A stretch of DNA of 64,000 bases, taken from positions 144,667,917-144,731,916 of the forward strand of contig NC_088171.1 in the NCBI RefSeq assembly GCF_028769735.1, given 5' to 3'. The notes under the pieces were generated by a model. It was not told the DNA's origin. It was given only the letters and a program-made list of their open reading frames with translations, and did no database searches. Source of the stretch: Zonotrichia leucophrys gambelii (taxonomy: Eukaryota > Chordata > Aves > Passeriformes > Passerellidae). Positions 27,301-42,300 of this stretch are shown here, one piece after another; the first letter of the stretch is position 1, and each line of letters begins with the position of its first letter. The position numbers were made by a program, and so were the translations under genes.

Positions 27301-30300
27301 AATTTAAATTTACTTTAATTTATAATAAAAAGTCAATTTGTTTTTGAAAAGCAAACCCGAGGATGGCTGTTTTAGATAAATAATTGTTTGGGGTTTCTTT
27401 ATGCATTTTTAAGCCTGATCTTCAGGTTACATATAATTAATTAGTTGCATTTATATATTGCATTTATAAATTATGTTAACTTATTTCCTACAGCAGCTGT
27501 TTTTTAAATTTTCTTAATAACATAATTGTAAATCTATGTATATAAGGCAGATACTTAAAAACAGTAAAATTCAATAGTGGATATAATGAATAGGTGTTGG
27601 GATTTTTTTTTATATAGATCAAATTTCAAATTGCTAATGCCTGTGAGGCTGAAAATAGCTTTTTCTAGCATGGAAGATGTTTTTATAGACCATGTGCTAG
27701 GATAGCATATGCTGGTCAGGCAAGTGAAAAAATGTGCAGGGAAAAAGCGATATCTCCTTGGCTTGTGTTTTAAGGATCTGAAGGCTGATTGTAATAAGCC
27801 TTTCCTTAGAAATTTATGACAATACTGTATTTCTCTCTCTAATTTTCTTGCAGAATTTCAGTAACTGAGTGTCATGTAAAGCATCTCCATTGCTCAAGTA
27901 CAAAGAATTAAATGTATTGCTTAGGTCTGTAGTGTTTTTTACTAGGATAGAAAGTGACAAGCTTTAAAATCTTTCACCTTGCGGTCAAGAGTTTTTTGAA
28001 TAAGAGATCCAATTTATATGTATTCATCTATATCCAGTTTATGTCTATTTCTAAAGTTTTTAAAGAAGGTTCAGAAAATTTCTTTAGTGAGGGACTGGTC
28101 AAGAACAATTGGATACATAATTTAGTAAAATTTTCATCTTAATCCATATTTACAAGACTCAGTTAAATACAAATATTTTAAGCTAATTTGGAATGCTGAT
28201 GAGGTGAATTCTTTGTATTTTCTCAGTAAGATATTGGGGTTTTATGTGAAAAATAGCACATAATATGTGGAACCCAGTATTACCACATTTTAATTATGTA
28301 CCACAAATGTTTCTTTAGTTGATAGGGTGCTTCCTTTTATAAAGGCACTTTCTTTGTAGAGCAGTGAAGTAACGATCCCATCAGTGACAGTGTTGAGCTT
28401 CCTGTGCATGAGAAGGTGGCTGTTATTGCTGGGTGTCATCATTTGTAATTTAAAGGAAGACAGACAGATTCCCAAGTGAAAAAGTGATCAACCAGTGACT
28501 GAGACAAGACTTTCATATTTGTTAGTGTTGGCTTTTAAAAGCAGTTGGTTTGGGCAGAATTAAGTGCATATGTATTGTAAAAATAGTATCAAATGTCAAC
28601 ACTTGAAATTAAGCTATGTCAGAATTCATATTCCCAGCAGGGTATTTACTTGTTTGCCTTGTCTCAGCTTGCTAATCTGGAAGAAGCAATGAAAACTTAC
28701 CCTTATTGCAAGATGCTTCTTTCATTCCATGTACCAATACAGAATTTTATGCTGGTAGTGATTTAATACACAATAGAACAATTCCTTTTCTAGGATGCCT
28801 CCTCTGTCTTATTAATAGGGTTTAAATCTCAGGGAGACAGATTAACACACAGCACTCTATCTCATTTTGTGAGTTATTAAATTATCTTGGAAATTGTGTG
28901 CCTGCATCTGCTAGAATTTAAGTGCTTTGGGGTCATTCAAAGTTAAGTATTGCTTCCTCCACTTATACTTGTGCTCTCTGGTTTTGCAGTTCCACAACCA
29001 CACTGCTGTGACCCTGTAAGCCAGCATTCCATTGCTGATTTTGTTACACAACTGTACATGTGGTGGTCAGGAGAATTTTTATCCAAGGGACACAAACTAA
29101 AATAGAATGTGAAATTTTCCATCCTATTCTGATAAAACTGAAAGTGTCAGGTGACCCCAGGTATTAATAAATAAACTAAATCACCAGTTTTCATTGCTGA
29201 GAACCTTGTGATCATTTTCATGCTGCCTTTGTAAAGTTAATGTATCCAGTGTGAAGTCAATGTATCCAGTGTTTGAAGCTTTTCTCTTCAGGAAAATTGC
29301 TGTTCTTGTTCTTCTGGCATTTATTTGTTGTAGTGCACACATAACATTCACACTTCTCATTAAGGCTGTGCTGTGTGGTTTGTAAGAGTATTACATTTAT
29401 AGGAGATCATGACTTCCCATGTGACAGTTTCATAGCAATGAAATACAGTACCTTGGCCTGTGAAAGGTGATAACTGCCAGTATCAGCACTGTGTTTGAAA
29501 CAAGAGAAAATTGCAGGCTGCAGAAGACAAATTGGGGAGCTCAGATATGAAAAAAATAATTCTCAGGTTGAGCCTAGTATTCTTACAGGGAGATACTTTA
29601 AGTAACATGACTCAAACTCTTGAATAAAACTGACCTTCTTTAAAGAAATCCAGGGCCCATTAAAAGATATGATTTTTCTCCTCATGTGTTTGCTATATAA
29701 CAGTGATAAAACAGCATAAATGCATAGAAGAAATTTTGTCCTTGAGAAATTTTAGGATTTACTTACAGGGCTTTCACAATCTCTCTCTCTCTCTCTGGTA
29801 ATATAATCCAAATTTCTCTACTCAGTCTGGAACAAACATCTTCTGAATAAATAATATGTTTCTTCTTTACTTCATGGTAGATTTATATGTTTTTCTACTG
29901 ATTGAATTTTATTGGTTTCAAAATAAATGGAAATAAGGTACTACCAATGTAAGTTCCTTTCTGTACCTTCTGTATTATAAAATATAGAAGATGCTTGTAC
30001 CGGTAAAACTTCCATAAGTTACCATTGGATGCTTGAAAGCATTTACTGTGAATGACATGTTTACATCTATAAAAGCTTTGTAAAAATCCTTAGGCAAGTG
30101 CTTGGACTTTCATAAGGGTTTTATCCTTTTTTAGGTTGAATAAGTGCTATATTTGAAGTTTGTTTGAAAACATGCGCTTAGGAGTAAAATATTCTGTATC
30201 AACAATAACAACACCATCACTGCAAAGTACAGAATGATGTCTACTGGAAAAATTTAGCATTTCTGTGATGGAATGGAATTTTACACTTTTCTCAATGACA

Positions 30301-33300
30301 GTGCACAACTCAAAACTGTTACCACAGAGAGCTTTCCTGTGGCCTCAATGCCCAGTCATCTGAATGCTAATCCTGGATTGTGCTTCAGAAATGCTGTATG
30401 CTCAGTGGGGAAATTGTTTTGTTATAGACATGAGGGCATAAAAAACCTTTGCCCTTTCTGGATCTCTTACTGTGCATTCCATTTTGAAAGGTGTAAGTTC
30501 CACGTGTTTGTGTCCCTGCTGCAAAGCTGCCCCTGATACAGGAGAGGTACTTAGGATGAGGGAGTCCCTGACACTTGCTTGGCCTAAAGTCATCATTTCT
30601 TCTTACAAAGCAATTTCCTGCTACAATAAATCTTTCTGCTAGCAAACAGTTACTAGAATGTATTAAGCTTTCCTGTTGGGAGATCCTGTCAATCAAATAA
30701 TTAGTACTTCAGATAATAATAATATTAAAGGCTGATACTAAATTAGCAGCATGAATTAATATTCTCACAACCACTCAGTGCTTTGTCTTCTTCATGCTTT
30801 GTTTCCATGCTTTTATGGAGGTTTCTTGGTGAATCATTTGTCGATTTGAGCACTTGAATGTCTGGAAAATATTAAGTTAATATTGTGTGGGGCTTACTAA
30901 ATCCTTGGTCCTGGTGCCTTATTGAGATGTAAGGACTAATGAAATTCTTGTCTGAAAAAAAAATCTGTTTCTGTTTTGCTAGTAACAATTTCATGAAACA
31001 AGTTAACAAGCCACGGTACATATGAAGCATTTGCCAGGGTCTCTTAGGAAGGAAATGATCATTTGTATAACTCACTCTATTAGAGAAAAATATGAGTGCT
31101 GTTTGTAGATCATCTTTCAGTCTATGGCAGTGGATCATACAGAATTAGATTTTGACTTCTGTCACTTTTTTACCACCTGAAATACAGGATATTCCTAACT
31201 GAGGGACTTGTAAAATGAACTCATGCTATACAATTTTGCTCCGTTTTCAGTAACAGCTGAGAATGTAGTTTTATGAACTACATAATTTTCAGCTGTTGTT
31301 ATAGCTTTTAGAGGGTGAACTGGCAGTGCAGCTGAAAGGGATAACTGTTTTAGATAAAACAGAAAAAAAGACTAAACAAAAGACTAGAAAAAATGGTAGG
31401 GTTATTTTTTCTGAAATACACAGTTTTGAAAACCTCAAACCCTCCACAAATCAGTGTGCTGTAGATTATGCTAAAGGGCTTTGGGCCTCTCTGGATGTCT
31501 ATGGGTAATGTGCTGATGAAAGCAGGTTTTACATCATGAAAAATACAAAGGAAATGCCTCAGCCTGTGCTTAGGAATTGATAAAAATGGTGTGAGTAGAA
31601 GCAGAAGGATCCTAATGGAACATCACTCTGCTTCAGGGCACAGCCAGCACGGTGTTTGACCTTTTCTGACATGTTTTGTTTTGCTTTTTATTTCCCTCTG
31701 TAGTCTGTTCTTAGAACTGTCTGTGATGGAGAATCCAAAACGTCTTTAGGCCATCTGCTCACTTTAGGAAGAAGGGGTTTTAATGGCTAACTTAGGCTTT
31801 GCTTCAATATGAGCCTATTATTGATTTTCTTATTACCATTGGACAAAGAAAACTATTTCTTCTGTTTTTATAGCTGTCTTCTGTACCTTTTAAGACTGAT
31901 ACATTTTAGGCAGCTGTAGTTAGGGTAATTTGGTGTATTTCATTCTTCCTTTATGTTTATGTAAAGCTTTGTCTATTTCTTGAATTATTTGAGAACTAGT
32001 CACCATTTTAGGCTGTGATGTTTCAGCTCACTGCACCACTTCATTTAAGGCCTTATTTGGCCCAGTTAGACAGCAAAAGTTTCTTCATAAGTGCCATGAG
32101 TAATGCAGATGTATCTTAATATATTGTTCTGTTTTCCATGCCATCGTATTGGCATTGACTAAGTTCCTTTCCTTAGTTCAGCTGTTTCTGGCTAAAATGC
32201 TGTTTTGCAATAACCATTCTCAAATTGCTTCCTTGGTTTTTTAGGTCCTATTTCCAATTGTTTAAAAACCAGGCAGCAGGTGTGCCTGCAGTTCTGGCCA
32301 GCTTAGTGTTCTTTGCAAATTTGATGAGCCCAGTCTGCTCGTCTGTCTCTAGTGAAGCTCAAATCATATTTTTGTGCTGTGATGATTTGCAAGTGTTTCC
32401 TTATTTTTCTCCAAACTCTTGTACATCTCTCTTACGTGGAGTGTTCTTTTGACAGTGTTTTCCTAGCTTTCCTTTGAGAATTTTGTGTATTTTTTTGTCA
32501 ACAGCATCATTGAAGTTTTGACAGATGCTGCTTCATCTGGGTTCACAAAAGTTATTTACTTGTCATAGGAATAAGATGGATTGATGTGATTTGTTCTTGA
32601 CAAATCCATGTTGACTGTTACTTACCCTTTTGAGACTTTGTAGATGTTGGCAAATTGGCTTTTTTTTCCAGTGCTTTTCTGCGAATGGTCTGGAGTTGAC
32701 TGGATTAATTCCCTGACTCCTCCTTTTTCCCTTCTGTCTACACAGAATTGACAGAATGCCTCCAAGTTTATTTCCCTTGAATTTTGGTACATCAGAATGT
32801 TGCTAGGTAACCTGGTAGTGACAGGGTTGTGTTTGATTGCTTGGGCTGCTCTCTACAGCTGCCTGAGAGAGGCTGTAGCAGGGTGGGTGTCAGGCTCTGC
32901 TCCCAAGCTGACAGAGATAGGACAAGAGGAAATGGCCTCAAGTTGTGTCAAGGGAGGATTAAACTGGATATTAGGGAAAATTTCTTCTCTGAGGAGTTAC
33001 CACCATTGGAACAGGGTGCCTGGGGAAGTGGCTGAATCACCATCCCTGGAGTTATGTAAAACAAGGTTTAGTGGTGGACTTGACAGTGTTGGGGAAATGG
33101 TTGGACCTGATGATCCTGAGGGTCTTTCCCAGCCTAAATGATTCTGCCAGTTGATGACTCACTATTCTAGTGTTAGATGTTTCCATAGTGCATAGTATGT
33201 TGCATTTCATACAGTTTCATGCTTCCATAGCTATCTAGATGAAGTTCTTGAGGGAAGACTTTTAAAAGAAAACCCTCCTATTTAGATTTTTCTTCTCTGA

Positions 33301-36300
33301 AGTTCTAAAGTGTTGTCTAAATTGGGTTCTTAATGCAGTTACTTTATGTTACTTGTTAAATTAAGCTTAGATTAAGCTTGTTACTCATTATTCTAATTTA
33401 GGAAATTGGTATTAATAGGTTTTTTTAATATATTTCACTTTCCAGTTTGTCAAATTTGCCAACATTGAAGAAGACACACCTTCATATCACAGGCGCTACG
33501 ACTTCTTCGTGTCCCGGTTCAGTGCCATGTGTCATTCCCGTGACCCTGATCCAGAAATACAAAATGAGTAAGTGTCATTCTGCAGGAATTACTGAAAACT
33601 GGTCACACATTAATACTGTCTGTAATACAGCTCTTATTAAGGTGTTTATTGGACTAGTTCATTCCCTATGAAAAAAATGACAGTTTGACTTTTTGAGTAG
33701 CACCAAATATTGCAAATCTTAGGTAGTTGGAACTCCTAAGATTTTTAGGGGTAATTTTACCTTAATAAAGCATGTTGGATTGTGTGGATTTTCTCCAGAA
33801 AGGCGCCACTAATTACTGTAAATGCATAAGTTCATAACTTACTTGAGATATTAATGAGGCTACTTGCATGAAAGGCAAAAGCGTATATTTAGTCTGTTCT
33901 TTGAGAATTACTCAATAAAACTGTGATTTCTTAAATGTCAGAAGTATGCTCATTTGTGTCAAACTCAAGAGCCTCCATGAGTGGGAATTCTATTTTTCCC
34001 ATTCTTATGTAAGTGCCACAGTTTGTTTTCCTGTGGCTCCCCCCTGAAGGATGTGTCCTTCCCTGCAGCAGTTTTTCTCCTTGTTTGTACATCCCTTTGT
34101 CTCCTGCTTTGTGTGTAATCCTATTGAAACTATCTCAAAAGATCTAGAATGAAATTGGGTTCATCTTGGATGCACAAAACTTCATTCAGAAGTAGCTAAG
34201 ATACAAGCAGCTACAGATTTAGATATTTACAAATTGAAATCGAAACGAAAATAGTTACAGACCTTGGTTACCCCTGTAGTTCATCTTAGAAATGTTTTAA
34301 TTGAGGGAATTTGACTGAGCAAGAGCTTGTAAAGTGTTGTCCATACCTGAGTCAAGATTTAAAAAATGGGGGTGGATTTTAAGAGAAATAATTCAGAATT
34401 TTAGTGAGGCTTGTATTTATTTCATTTGATAGCTGTACTAGCTTCTACTTGTGTTCAGGAAATAAATTCTCTTACTACCATTTATTACAATGAATAATTT
34501 GCTATTATCACTTCAAAAAATAGCATTTTGCTATTCATGTCATTGCACAAATTCTCCTGCAAGCTATTTTTGTTTAATAAAATGATGACAACAGCTAGCA
34601 GCTAGACTAAGTCTTTTTTTCAACTTATGTACTTTTTTCTTTTTTATTATTTCATTGTTGTTGATTACTTATCAGTTGATTTCATTCAAATGGTTTTAGA
34701 ATGAAAGTGGTTGTTCCTTTTGTCCATTAGGCTTAAGTAGACTTGCTTTCCATTTTGTGAATCTTTCAGAAATCTTTGAAGGTCTTTTCTGATTAATCCG
34801 TAGCTTTAATTACAACTTCTAATGGCACAATCACATGGCTGTGCTACTTCAGCTGTGTTGTGGTAGCTTCCCATTTTTCTTCAGCTCTGGAATAGGCTGA
34901 GATTGTGTGAAGTTTCAGCTGATGGATGGTAGATTGGTGGGTTTTATCTAGAGGACTTTTGTCAGAGGTGATGCACAAAGTTTGAGTCTTCATTGAGTGG
35001 TGTCAGCTTTATCCGTACAGGCCATCTTCTGTTCAGTTGTTTGTTTTGTCAGCTTCCTTACTGCCTTCAAAGGTGTTCAGAGAAAGCGTGGGCAATCTTA
35101 ATGGTTGGCCAGTTTTCCCAGTTACTGCTTGTGAGAACCTGCTGGAGTTCCACAGTTCTTCATGCCCTGCTGGGAGGTGCTGTGTTGCTCAGCTTCAGTA
35201 ATTCCTCTTTTCCTTGCTCAGGATCCGAATTGCTGGAATCAGGGGCATCCAGGGAGTGGTTAGAAAAGCAGTTAATGATGAGCTTCGAGCAACCATATGG
35301 GAACCCCAGCACATGGACAAGATAGTGCCATCCCTGCTGTTCAACATGCAGAAAATAGAAGATATTGACAGGTAAGTGTATTCTTGTCACTGGTGTGGTT
35401 TTTTTAAGCAATTTCTAGGCTGAGTTTTTATGATGAATATCCTTCTTCTTTTCAGTGGAAGCAACAACTCACCTTTTCTAGCTGAGGCTCCTTGAAATTG
35501 ATAGTGTAGGTTTGCATAATGGTTCTTGTTTTAAATGTTTCTTGTCTTAAAATCTTTTCAACCATGTTTGTTCACTTGTTCAAGATTCTGTTGGCCTAAA
35601 AGTTATTCTAGAAATTATATATCCATATTTTGACTTGATAACAGTCATAAACTCTGTGTTTTAGTGGATCAGATGCAGCGATGAGTAAGCAAAGGCTTTC
35701 AGGTGACTCAAATGATTTTGCTACTTAGATTTGTTAGAAACTGAGGTTTTAATTCCTTTAGTCATAACTAAGAACTGCTTGTCCTGGCTGAAACAGTACT
35801 TCGAGTAAGGAATTAAAGTTTTATTTATATGTAAATCACCTTCTCTTTTTTGCTTTCAGTGACTCCTAGGCATATTACATGCCACATTTGCAAAAAGATA
35901 TTCAAAAAGATCTCTGTGACATTTAAGGTTGAGGAGATGCCAGTCACCTTCCAATTGAAAAGTCCCCTTTTTTGGTCCCTGTTTAAACACTATGTAGGTG
36001 TAAAAACTGTTTATTGGTAGCACTGGGAAATTTCCATAAAATGAAATTCAGCAATGCAAGCAAATGAAATATTAATTCCATGTCCAATTCTGGCTGCTTC
36101 AAAACTTGCCTGCTAAGAGGCTCAGCAGCCTTCCTATAACAACAAGCTTGTCTTGCTTTCACTCAGCTTTCTAGATCTGTCAGTTTCTCTTTATTTAGTT
36201 TGAGTTTTGGCATTTATTTTTCAATTCCTCAGCTTTATTTTTGTTGTGTTATTTCTTACTGCCAGTGCCTGTCTCATCTCTAAAACAAATTTTCCGACCA

Positions 36301-39300
36301 AATAGCTAAAATCAATAGTTGTCTGTCTGTCCATGCCTTATCTATTTACTGTATCTAACTGAGGGTCCACACAATATTTATAGAAATATCCACTTGAATG
36401 TTATATCTGAAGAGTGAGCTGAATAAGAGAGAAAGGTTTCTGAAGCTGCTGTTTGAGCAAGGAGAGCCTGGTTTGCCTTTGCTTATTCTTACAGAGCTTC
36501 TAACTGCAGGTGGGCCCTTTCCTTTGGTCCTCTTTACAGTGCCCTCAGGCATACACTTTCCTTTTTCTAGCAAAAGTAAATTAACTACTGCTGGAAAAAC
36601 TGACTGAAGTAGGATTTGGATTAACCACTTAGAGTGGATCAGTTTATATGTACTGCAGGAATCATTTTTCTCATCTGTGGAACAATGCAGTAGTAGTGGT
36701 AGAAAAACAAATCTATCAAAAAGCAACTTAAATTTCTGAACTCTTGTGCTTGAAACTTGTCCTATTGAACATAAAAAAAAAGACTAATGATCTTCCTAGT
36801 GGTAAGTAGGGGCCTTTTATGATGTGCATATGACAGAAAAGCTGAAACGGTGTTTGTAAATTGTTACCTGCTGGTCTTAAATGATGTTACAGACAATTTC
36901 TCTTTTTATTTTATGTGCAACTTCATATTTGTGGAGCACAGAGACATCTTGAAGAGTAGGAGTAAGAAGCATATTGTTCTGGCAGATGGAGTCAAAGCAT
37001 TATTTGAGAAAGAGCAGAAATTCCAAAAAATATCCCCAGCTTAAATTCATAGAAGAAAAAACATTTTTGATTAAAGCTGAAGTACATATAGGTACTTACC
37101 TTGGAAGTCTATGTAATTTGAGCTCGTGGAACTTCACAGTTAATTCAAGATTCTTTTGAGTACATATGAAATGTGACACTTCTTGGAGTTAAGAATTTAC
37201 TGTCTAAATAACATTTTAAAAATATAATTGTGTTTGTGAATGTCATTATTTGTTCATATACCTGAGTGTACATTTTAGTTACATGCCTATCAGACATTGT
37301 GTTATGTATGTATCTTTTTATGTGCATCTCCAGGATAGGGAGGGGATGTATGAAAATAGTAATACCCTTATTTTATGACATATTCTTCATAACTGTGGAA
37401 CTAAACCTTCCAGCCTTATTTCAGACAGAAGGACAATAGCACTTAATGTAAACTTGACTTCAAATCCTTCTGATCCATCTGTAATGTTCATACAAATTCT
37501 GTTTTAGGGGAAAGTTAGAATTTATTTCTTTCTCAGGGTGTGTGAATCACAGTCAAACATTCCTGTACCTACTCTGCTCAGAAGTGGTTGTTCAGTCTTA
37601 CTTACATGTCCTGTCATATCTTTGGCCAGGCCTGTTTTTTGGGCATTTAAGAAGTCTCATGCTTAAGTTGCTGAGTTACTGTGAGCTGGTTTTAGTCTGT
37701 GATTAGGTGTTTGCTATGGAAACTGCTGTACTTCAACACATCCTCCTTCCAGTTCCTTGTTGCCACTTCGATAGAGATTACCCACAAAAAAGCCAATGGA
37801 GCAGCTACAGGGAGTTGTCCTTGCCCACTTCATTGTAAAACACATTTTCAGCCCTCTTGTGGTAGTGCAAAAGGTTTACTGCAGAGGAATACTACTGGTT
37901 TTTTCTTAACTGTTGCAGTTGGATTTTTCAGAGGTTTTCTCATATTTCTGTAGAAACAAAGTCAGTGAAACAAAATGAGCATGAGATACTCATTTGAATC
38001 TAGAAATTTAAGAGGCTGTACAAAGCTTTCCTATAAAACTAACTAGAGTATTCAATATTCATTGTCTGTTATCTGTAATTCTAAGGAATGCTTACTGAGA
38101 AATACCTTGAGGAAGGTGCTGTTAAAGTTCAAATAAAATGTTACACCCACAGATGACACAGGATAATTTTAGACATTTTGATGCAGTCAAAGAGTAACAT
38201 TTTATACAAGGAAGATTCATCTAAAAAAAGACTCCCAAGCAGTGCTGAGAAGTCACCTTCTGTAGGTTTGCATATACAAGCACTTAAAATGTAACTTATT
38301 TTACTTCATTTTAACTGGAATTCTTTCAGACAGGCTAAGCTCTGAGTGCTATGCAGCCTGCTTTCGTCTTTCCTCCCCACACACCCACCTTTGCAGTGCT
38401 GTTGTATTTTGGGAAATCTGTGTCAAAACAGCAATGGAAATCACAGTCCTACACTGTCTCTTGTACCTTCTCTCCCATCTCCCTGGATCAGAGTCTAGGC
38501 AGTACAGGGGAAGGAAAAAAAGGGAGGATGGGTGGCACAGCAGTTGATAAAGCTGGAGTTTTGTGGTACTCATGGTGGCTTATATACAAATTCTCATACC
38601 TTTTAAAATTCTAATCATGCTGCTCTTGTAAAATTATTCCTCCTTATCTAACAGAGTTCCTGAGGCTCTTCTGTTATTAAAATCTGACAAGCTAGCATTG
38701 TTGTGGTAACTCCTGAAACACTGATGTTTCCAGAGGCAACAGAGTTTTCATATGGCCAATTTTAGATTTCAGTAGGACTGAAACACAGAAAATCTCTTGC
38801 CATCAAGTGCTATATTACAACTATGATGTTAACATGTCCATTTGACTACTGATATTTCAATTTGCAATTTTCTATAATGCTCTAAAGCTTTTATGATGCT
38901 TAAGTAAACTGAATGCTCTTGGTTGACACTTTCAAATGTATTTAACACACAAGCTTACACTGCAGAACTGAAATTATGTTTAAGGGTTTAGTGTACTGGT
39001 TTCTGCAGTCTAAAATTAAAGATGCATAATGTTAATGTAAATGAATGAGTCCTCACTGAAGTTCCTATAATGTTTTGTGAGAGGAAAAAAAAGGTTGCCA
39101 CTTGTAGGTCCAGTGACTCTTGGTAAGTAATGGAGGTATCTCAGGGGGGAGCTGTTTGCTTCCTTTCTGAAACCTGTGCTCACCCTGTGCCCACAGGGAG
39201 GGGCTCAGCACTGCCCTGTCCATAGTAATGATGGAAGACACTGAGGTGACCAACTTCTACACTGTCTATTTAGAGGCAACTGTGTGGGTGATAATGTTCT

Positions 39301-42300
39301 AATCAGTTCACTCAGACATTTTTTTTCAACTCACAAGCCATCTGTTTGTGCAGAAGTATTGGAGTTTCATTTAATGCTCACCCACACAGTATGAACTCAG
39401 TAGTGGGCAGGTGAATGAGATCATTAATCTGAGCAATATTACTAAGATTCTGTCTAAATTGTTTTAGTGGTTTCACAGCCTTTGTTCACTGTTAGCAATA
39501 CATAGTGTTTTGTCAAAGTTAACTGAATATTTGCAGCTTTTGTGTTTGCCATATAAATATTTACTAATACAGTGGTAAGTACTGAGTGAACAAATGATGA
39601 TCTATGGTCCTGCTATAAAAGAATAAAATATGTTATTCAGAATTCTGGTTTGATGCATATTTGAAATGCAGTTCTTGCCTAGTTGAAGATTGTGACTCAT
39701 GAATGTTTTAATTCCAAGGGTGGATGCAGTAAAGAAAAGGTGATTATTAGTCAGTAATATAATCAAAGCATTTTGTCTTATTTCAGCAGAATAGGCCCCC
39801 CATCCTCTCCTACAGTAGGAGTGAAAGAAGAAAATCCTTCTGTGCTGGCTGAGAATTGTTTCAGGGAACTACTGGGACGAGCAACCTATGGAAATATGAA
39901 CAATGCTGTCAGACCAGTTTTTGCGTAAGTTGAAAATTTGTGGAAGATCTGAAGAGGTGTTCTTTATTTCATCCTCAATTCTGTTGCATTAAATTTTTTC
40001 CTACTCTTCAGCTCAAAGGTTTCCATTCACATTTCTTGAAAAAATTGCCCCTCTTTTAATCTCTCCTCTTGTCTCTGCTCTGTCTATAAAGTTGAAGGAA
40101 GTTATGGAGGAATGCGTGTCCTGCTTTACTGATTTTTACAAGTAAAATACAATAATTTACAAGAGTTGTTGCTTCAGATGACCTTTTTTTTCAATGTGAA
40201 ACTTTATCCAGGGTATTCATGTCCTATAGATGAGTGTCACAATCAGTGCAGAGACAAACCAAGTAAAGTACAAGTAGCACAAAGGAATACTGTGTCCCAT
40301 AAAGTTACAATGTATGTTTTCCTGCCATTTTCTTCCAGGACCTGTTTTGATATTCTTTGATGAATATCTTTAACAACTCATTTAGGAGTGAGTGGTAGAT
40401 ATGCACCCAGTATGCATATTATGCACAAAACCACACAGTACAAATTATACCTCTTGTATACATTATATACATATATATACATTATATACATATCACTCAG
40501 TGATACCACTTTCAAACCCTGGCTTTTCCTGGTGATGAGGACACCTGCTTGCTTCTTGTTGGTTTTTCAGAATGCATCCCAGGTACAGGAATATGTTATC
40601 TTAGATGGCCTAGTTCTTCTCACAGAAATTAAGTGCTTTATTTATACACTGAAAGACCTTCAAGCTATCAAAAGCCATTTTCAAACTACTAGTGTTAACA
40701 AAAAAAAAGATAGGGCTGGTGTTGAAGGCAGAAGACTTGTGTAACCCCTTGTTTATCCTGAAAAACATTAATTAAAAGAACTGTACCATTCCCTTACTTT
40801 CTGTATGTATCTGTTATACCAACCTGAGAGGAGTTTCTGTTACAAAGTTGCATTTTATTAAAAAAACACACATTCTTTCCTAGATTTAAAATTTGCATTC
40901 CTCAAAAATACCTATGATCACAGTGAGCAACACCTTGTTCCCACACAATCTGGATGGATTGCATAGTACTGTACTGCAGCTGCTTTCTGATCATTTCTCA
41001 ATTCTTTTAGTCAGTTTATCTCAAAACTTTATCATCATTTGCAGTGGATTGAGTATTTGGAATCATTTTAGTAACAGGGAAGTTTCCTATAAATAATTCC
41101 TGATTCCACAGACAGAGGTAGTGCTTGGTTTGGGATTTGAGAAGGTGTCATAGCTGCTTTTCCTGTGGCTAATCTAAAGCCTCTAAAGTTTATTTCCAGC
41201 CTATTTTCAGTTCTCACATGCTATGACTGTAAGAGGCCAGTTGGTTCTGTGTGCACAGCAGCGTGCCACATGCTGCATTTATGCACTGAAACGAGTAGAT
41301 AATGACCAGTTACTCAGAATGTTATCTCCTCTATGAATAGAGGGTTTTGTAGTCACCATTTCTGTGTTCCACTTTGAGAAAAAATTGCCAAATGTGTCTT
41401 TTTACAAATGACTGCTGTAAAAGGTTTAGTATTTTTGAAGAGCAAGGGATGCAGAAAACGCAATTTCAAGCTGTTTGTCCTAAACAAAAAGGGAGTGCTC
41501 TATCTAATGAGCTTCACTTTGAATGACAGAACAGTTAGAGTGAAAGTTTGAGATAGAGAGTCTATTGCGCTTTATTGTGAAAAACCTGACTTAGTTTCTA
41601 ATTAGGAAGCAGTTTCTTATAACAATGTTCAGTGTTTCTGTCTGTTTTCTTCTTTCACAGGTTTTAAGGAAACTCTGGAAATATAGATAGGGGCTCTTAT
41701 TACAGTACTAATATGAAGGTGCAGGTTCAGTTCCCCACCTGAAGGCTTGCTTCATGTGACAGTGTAATATCAGGCAACATGCTCCCTCTTCTTGGCAAAA
41801 CTGAGAGAGCAGTGCTGATTGCATCATGAGGCAGGGCTTATTCAGTGATTGAGGGGTTTAACTATAATGAAGATAGTAGAAATCTGAAGTCAGTCTCCTG
41901 GTATAGGTTTGGATTGACATTAATTCTCCTTGCCTTGGGCAGAAAATCACCATGGTTATGTCTGCATGCAGTAGCTAGAAACTCTCAAATAATAATTTGC
42001 AATAAAATCTTACAGATCGATCTTAATAATTGCTTAATGAAAGTAAAAATGTTACATTAATATTACCTAAAAAAAAATTCTGTTGTGTCAACAGTCAGAA
42101 GCTATTGATACATACTTAGCATGGATTGGAATGGTGAATAGATTAGACAGATTCAGAGAGATCCAGAAATCTAGTGAAACTTCCCAAGTGCAACAACTGC
42201 ATTTCCATTCTTGTCTGTTATCACGTCACGTGTGGAGGGGTTTGGAATATTAACAGACTGGTGTTCAATATTCTTTCAGCAAACATGATGCATGAGCAGA

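Larger units (their letters stand above)
25085..33445 (+). other. EFR3A intron 4 (8.4 kb)
   Basis: AT-rich non-coding sequence. It contains a 20-bp tandem repeat (29235-29274), a (CT)8 run (29780-29796), a probable old minus-strand repeat remnant (32240-32790) and a plus-strand CR1 (32845-33146). No coding segment is recognised. Confidence 0.85.

Noticed and set aside
31680..31790. Acceptor-like 'tttccctctgtag' followed by an open frame in intron 4
   Set aside because: The frame has no EFR3A similarity, no good donor is seen, and exons 4 and 5 already join in frame.
41724..41734. 'ggttcagttcc', similar to a tRNA B box, considered as a tRNA-derived SINE
   Set aside because: No matching A box or tRNA fold upstream and no SINE tail.
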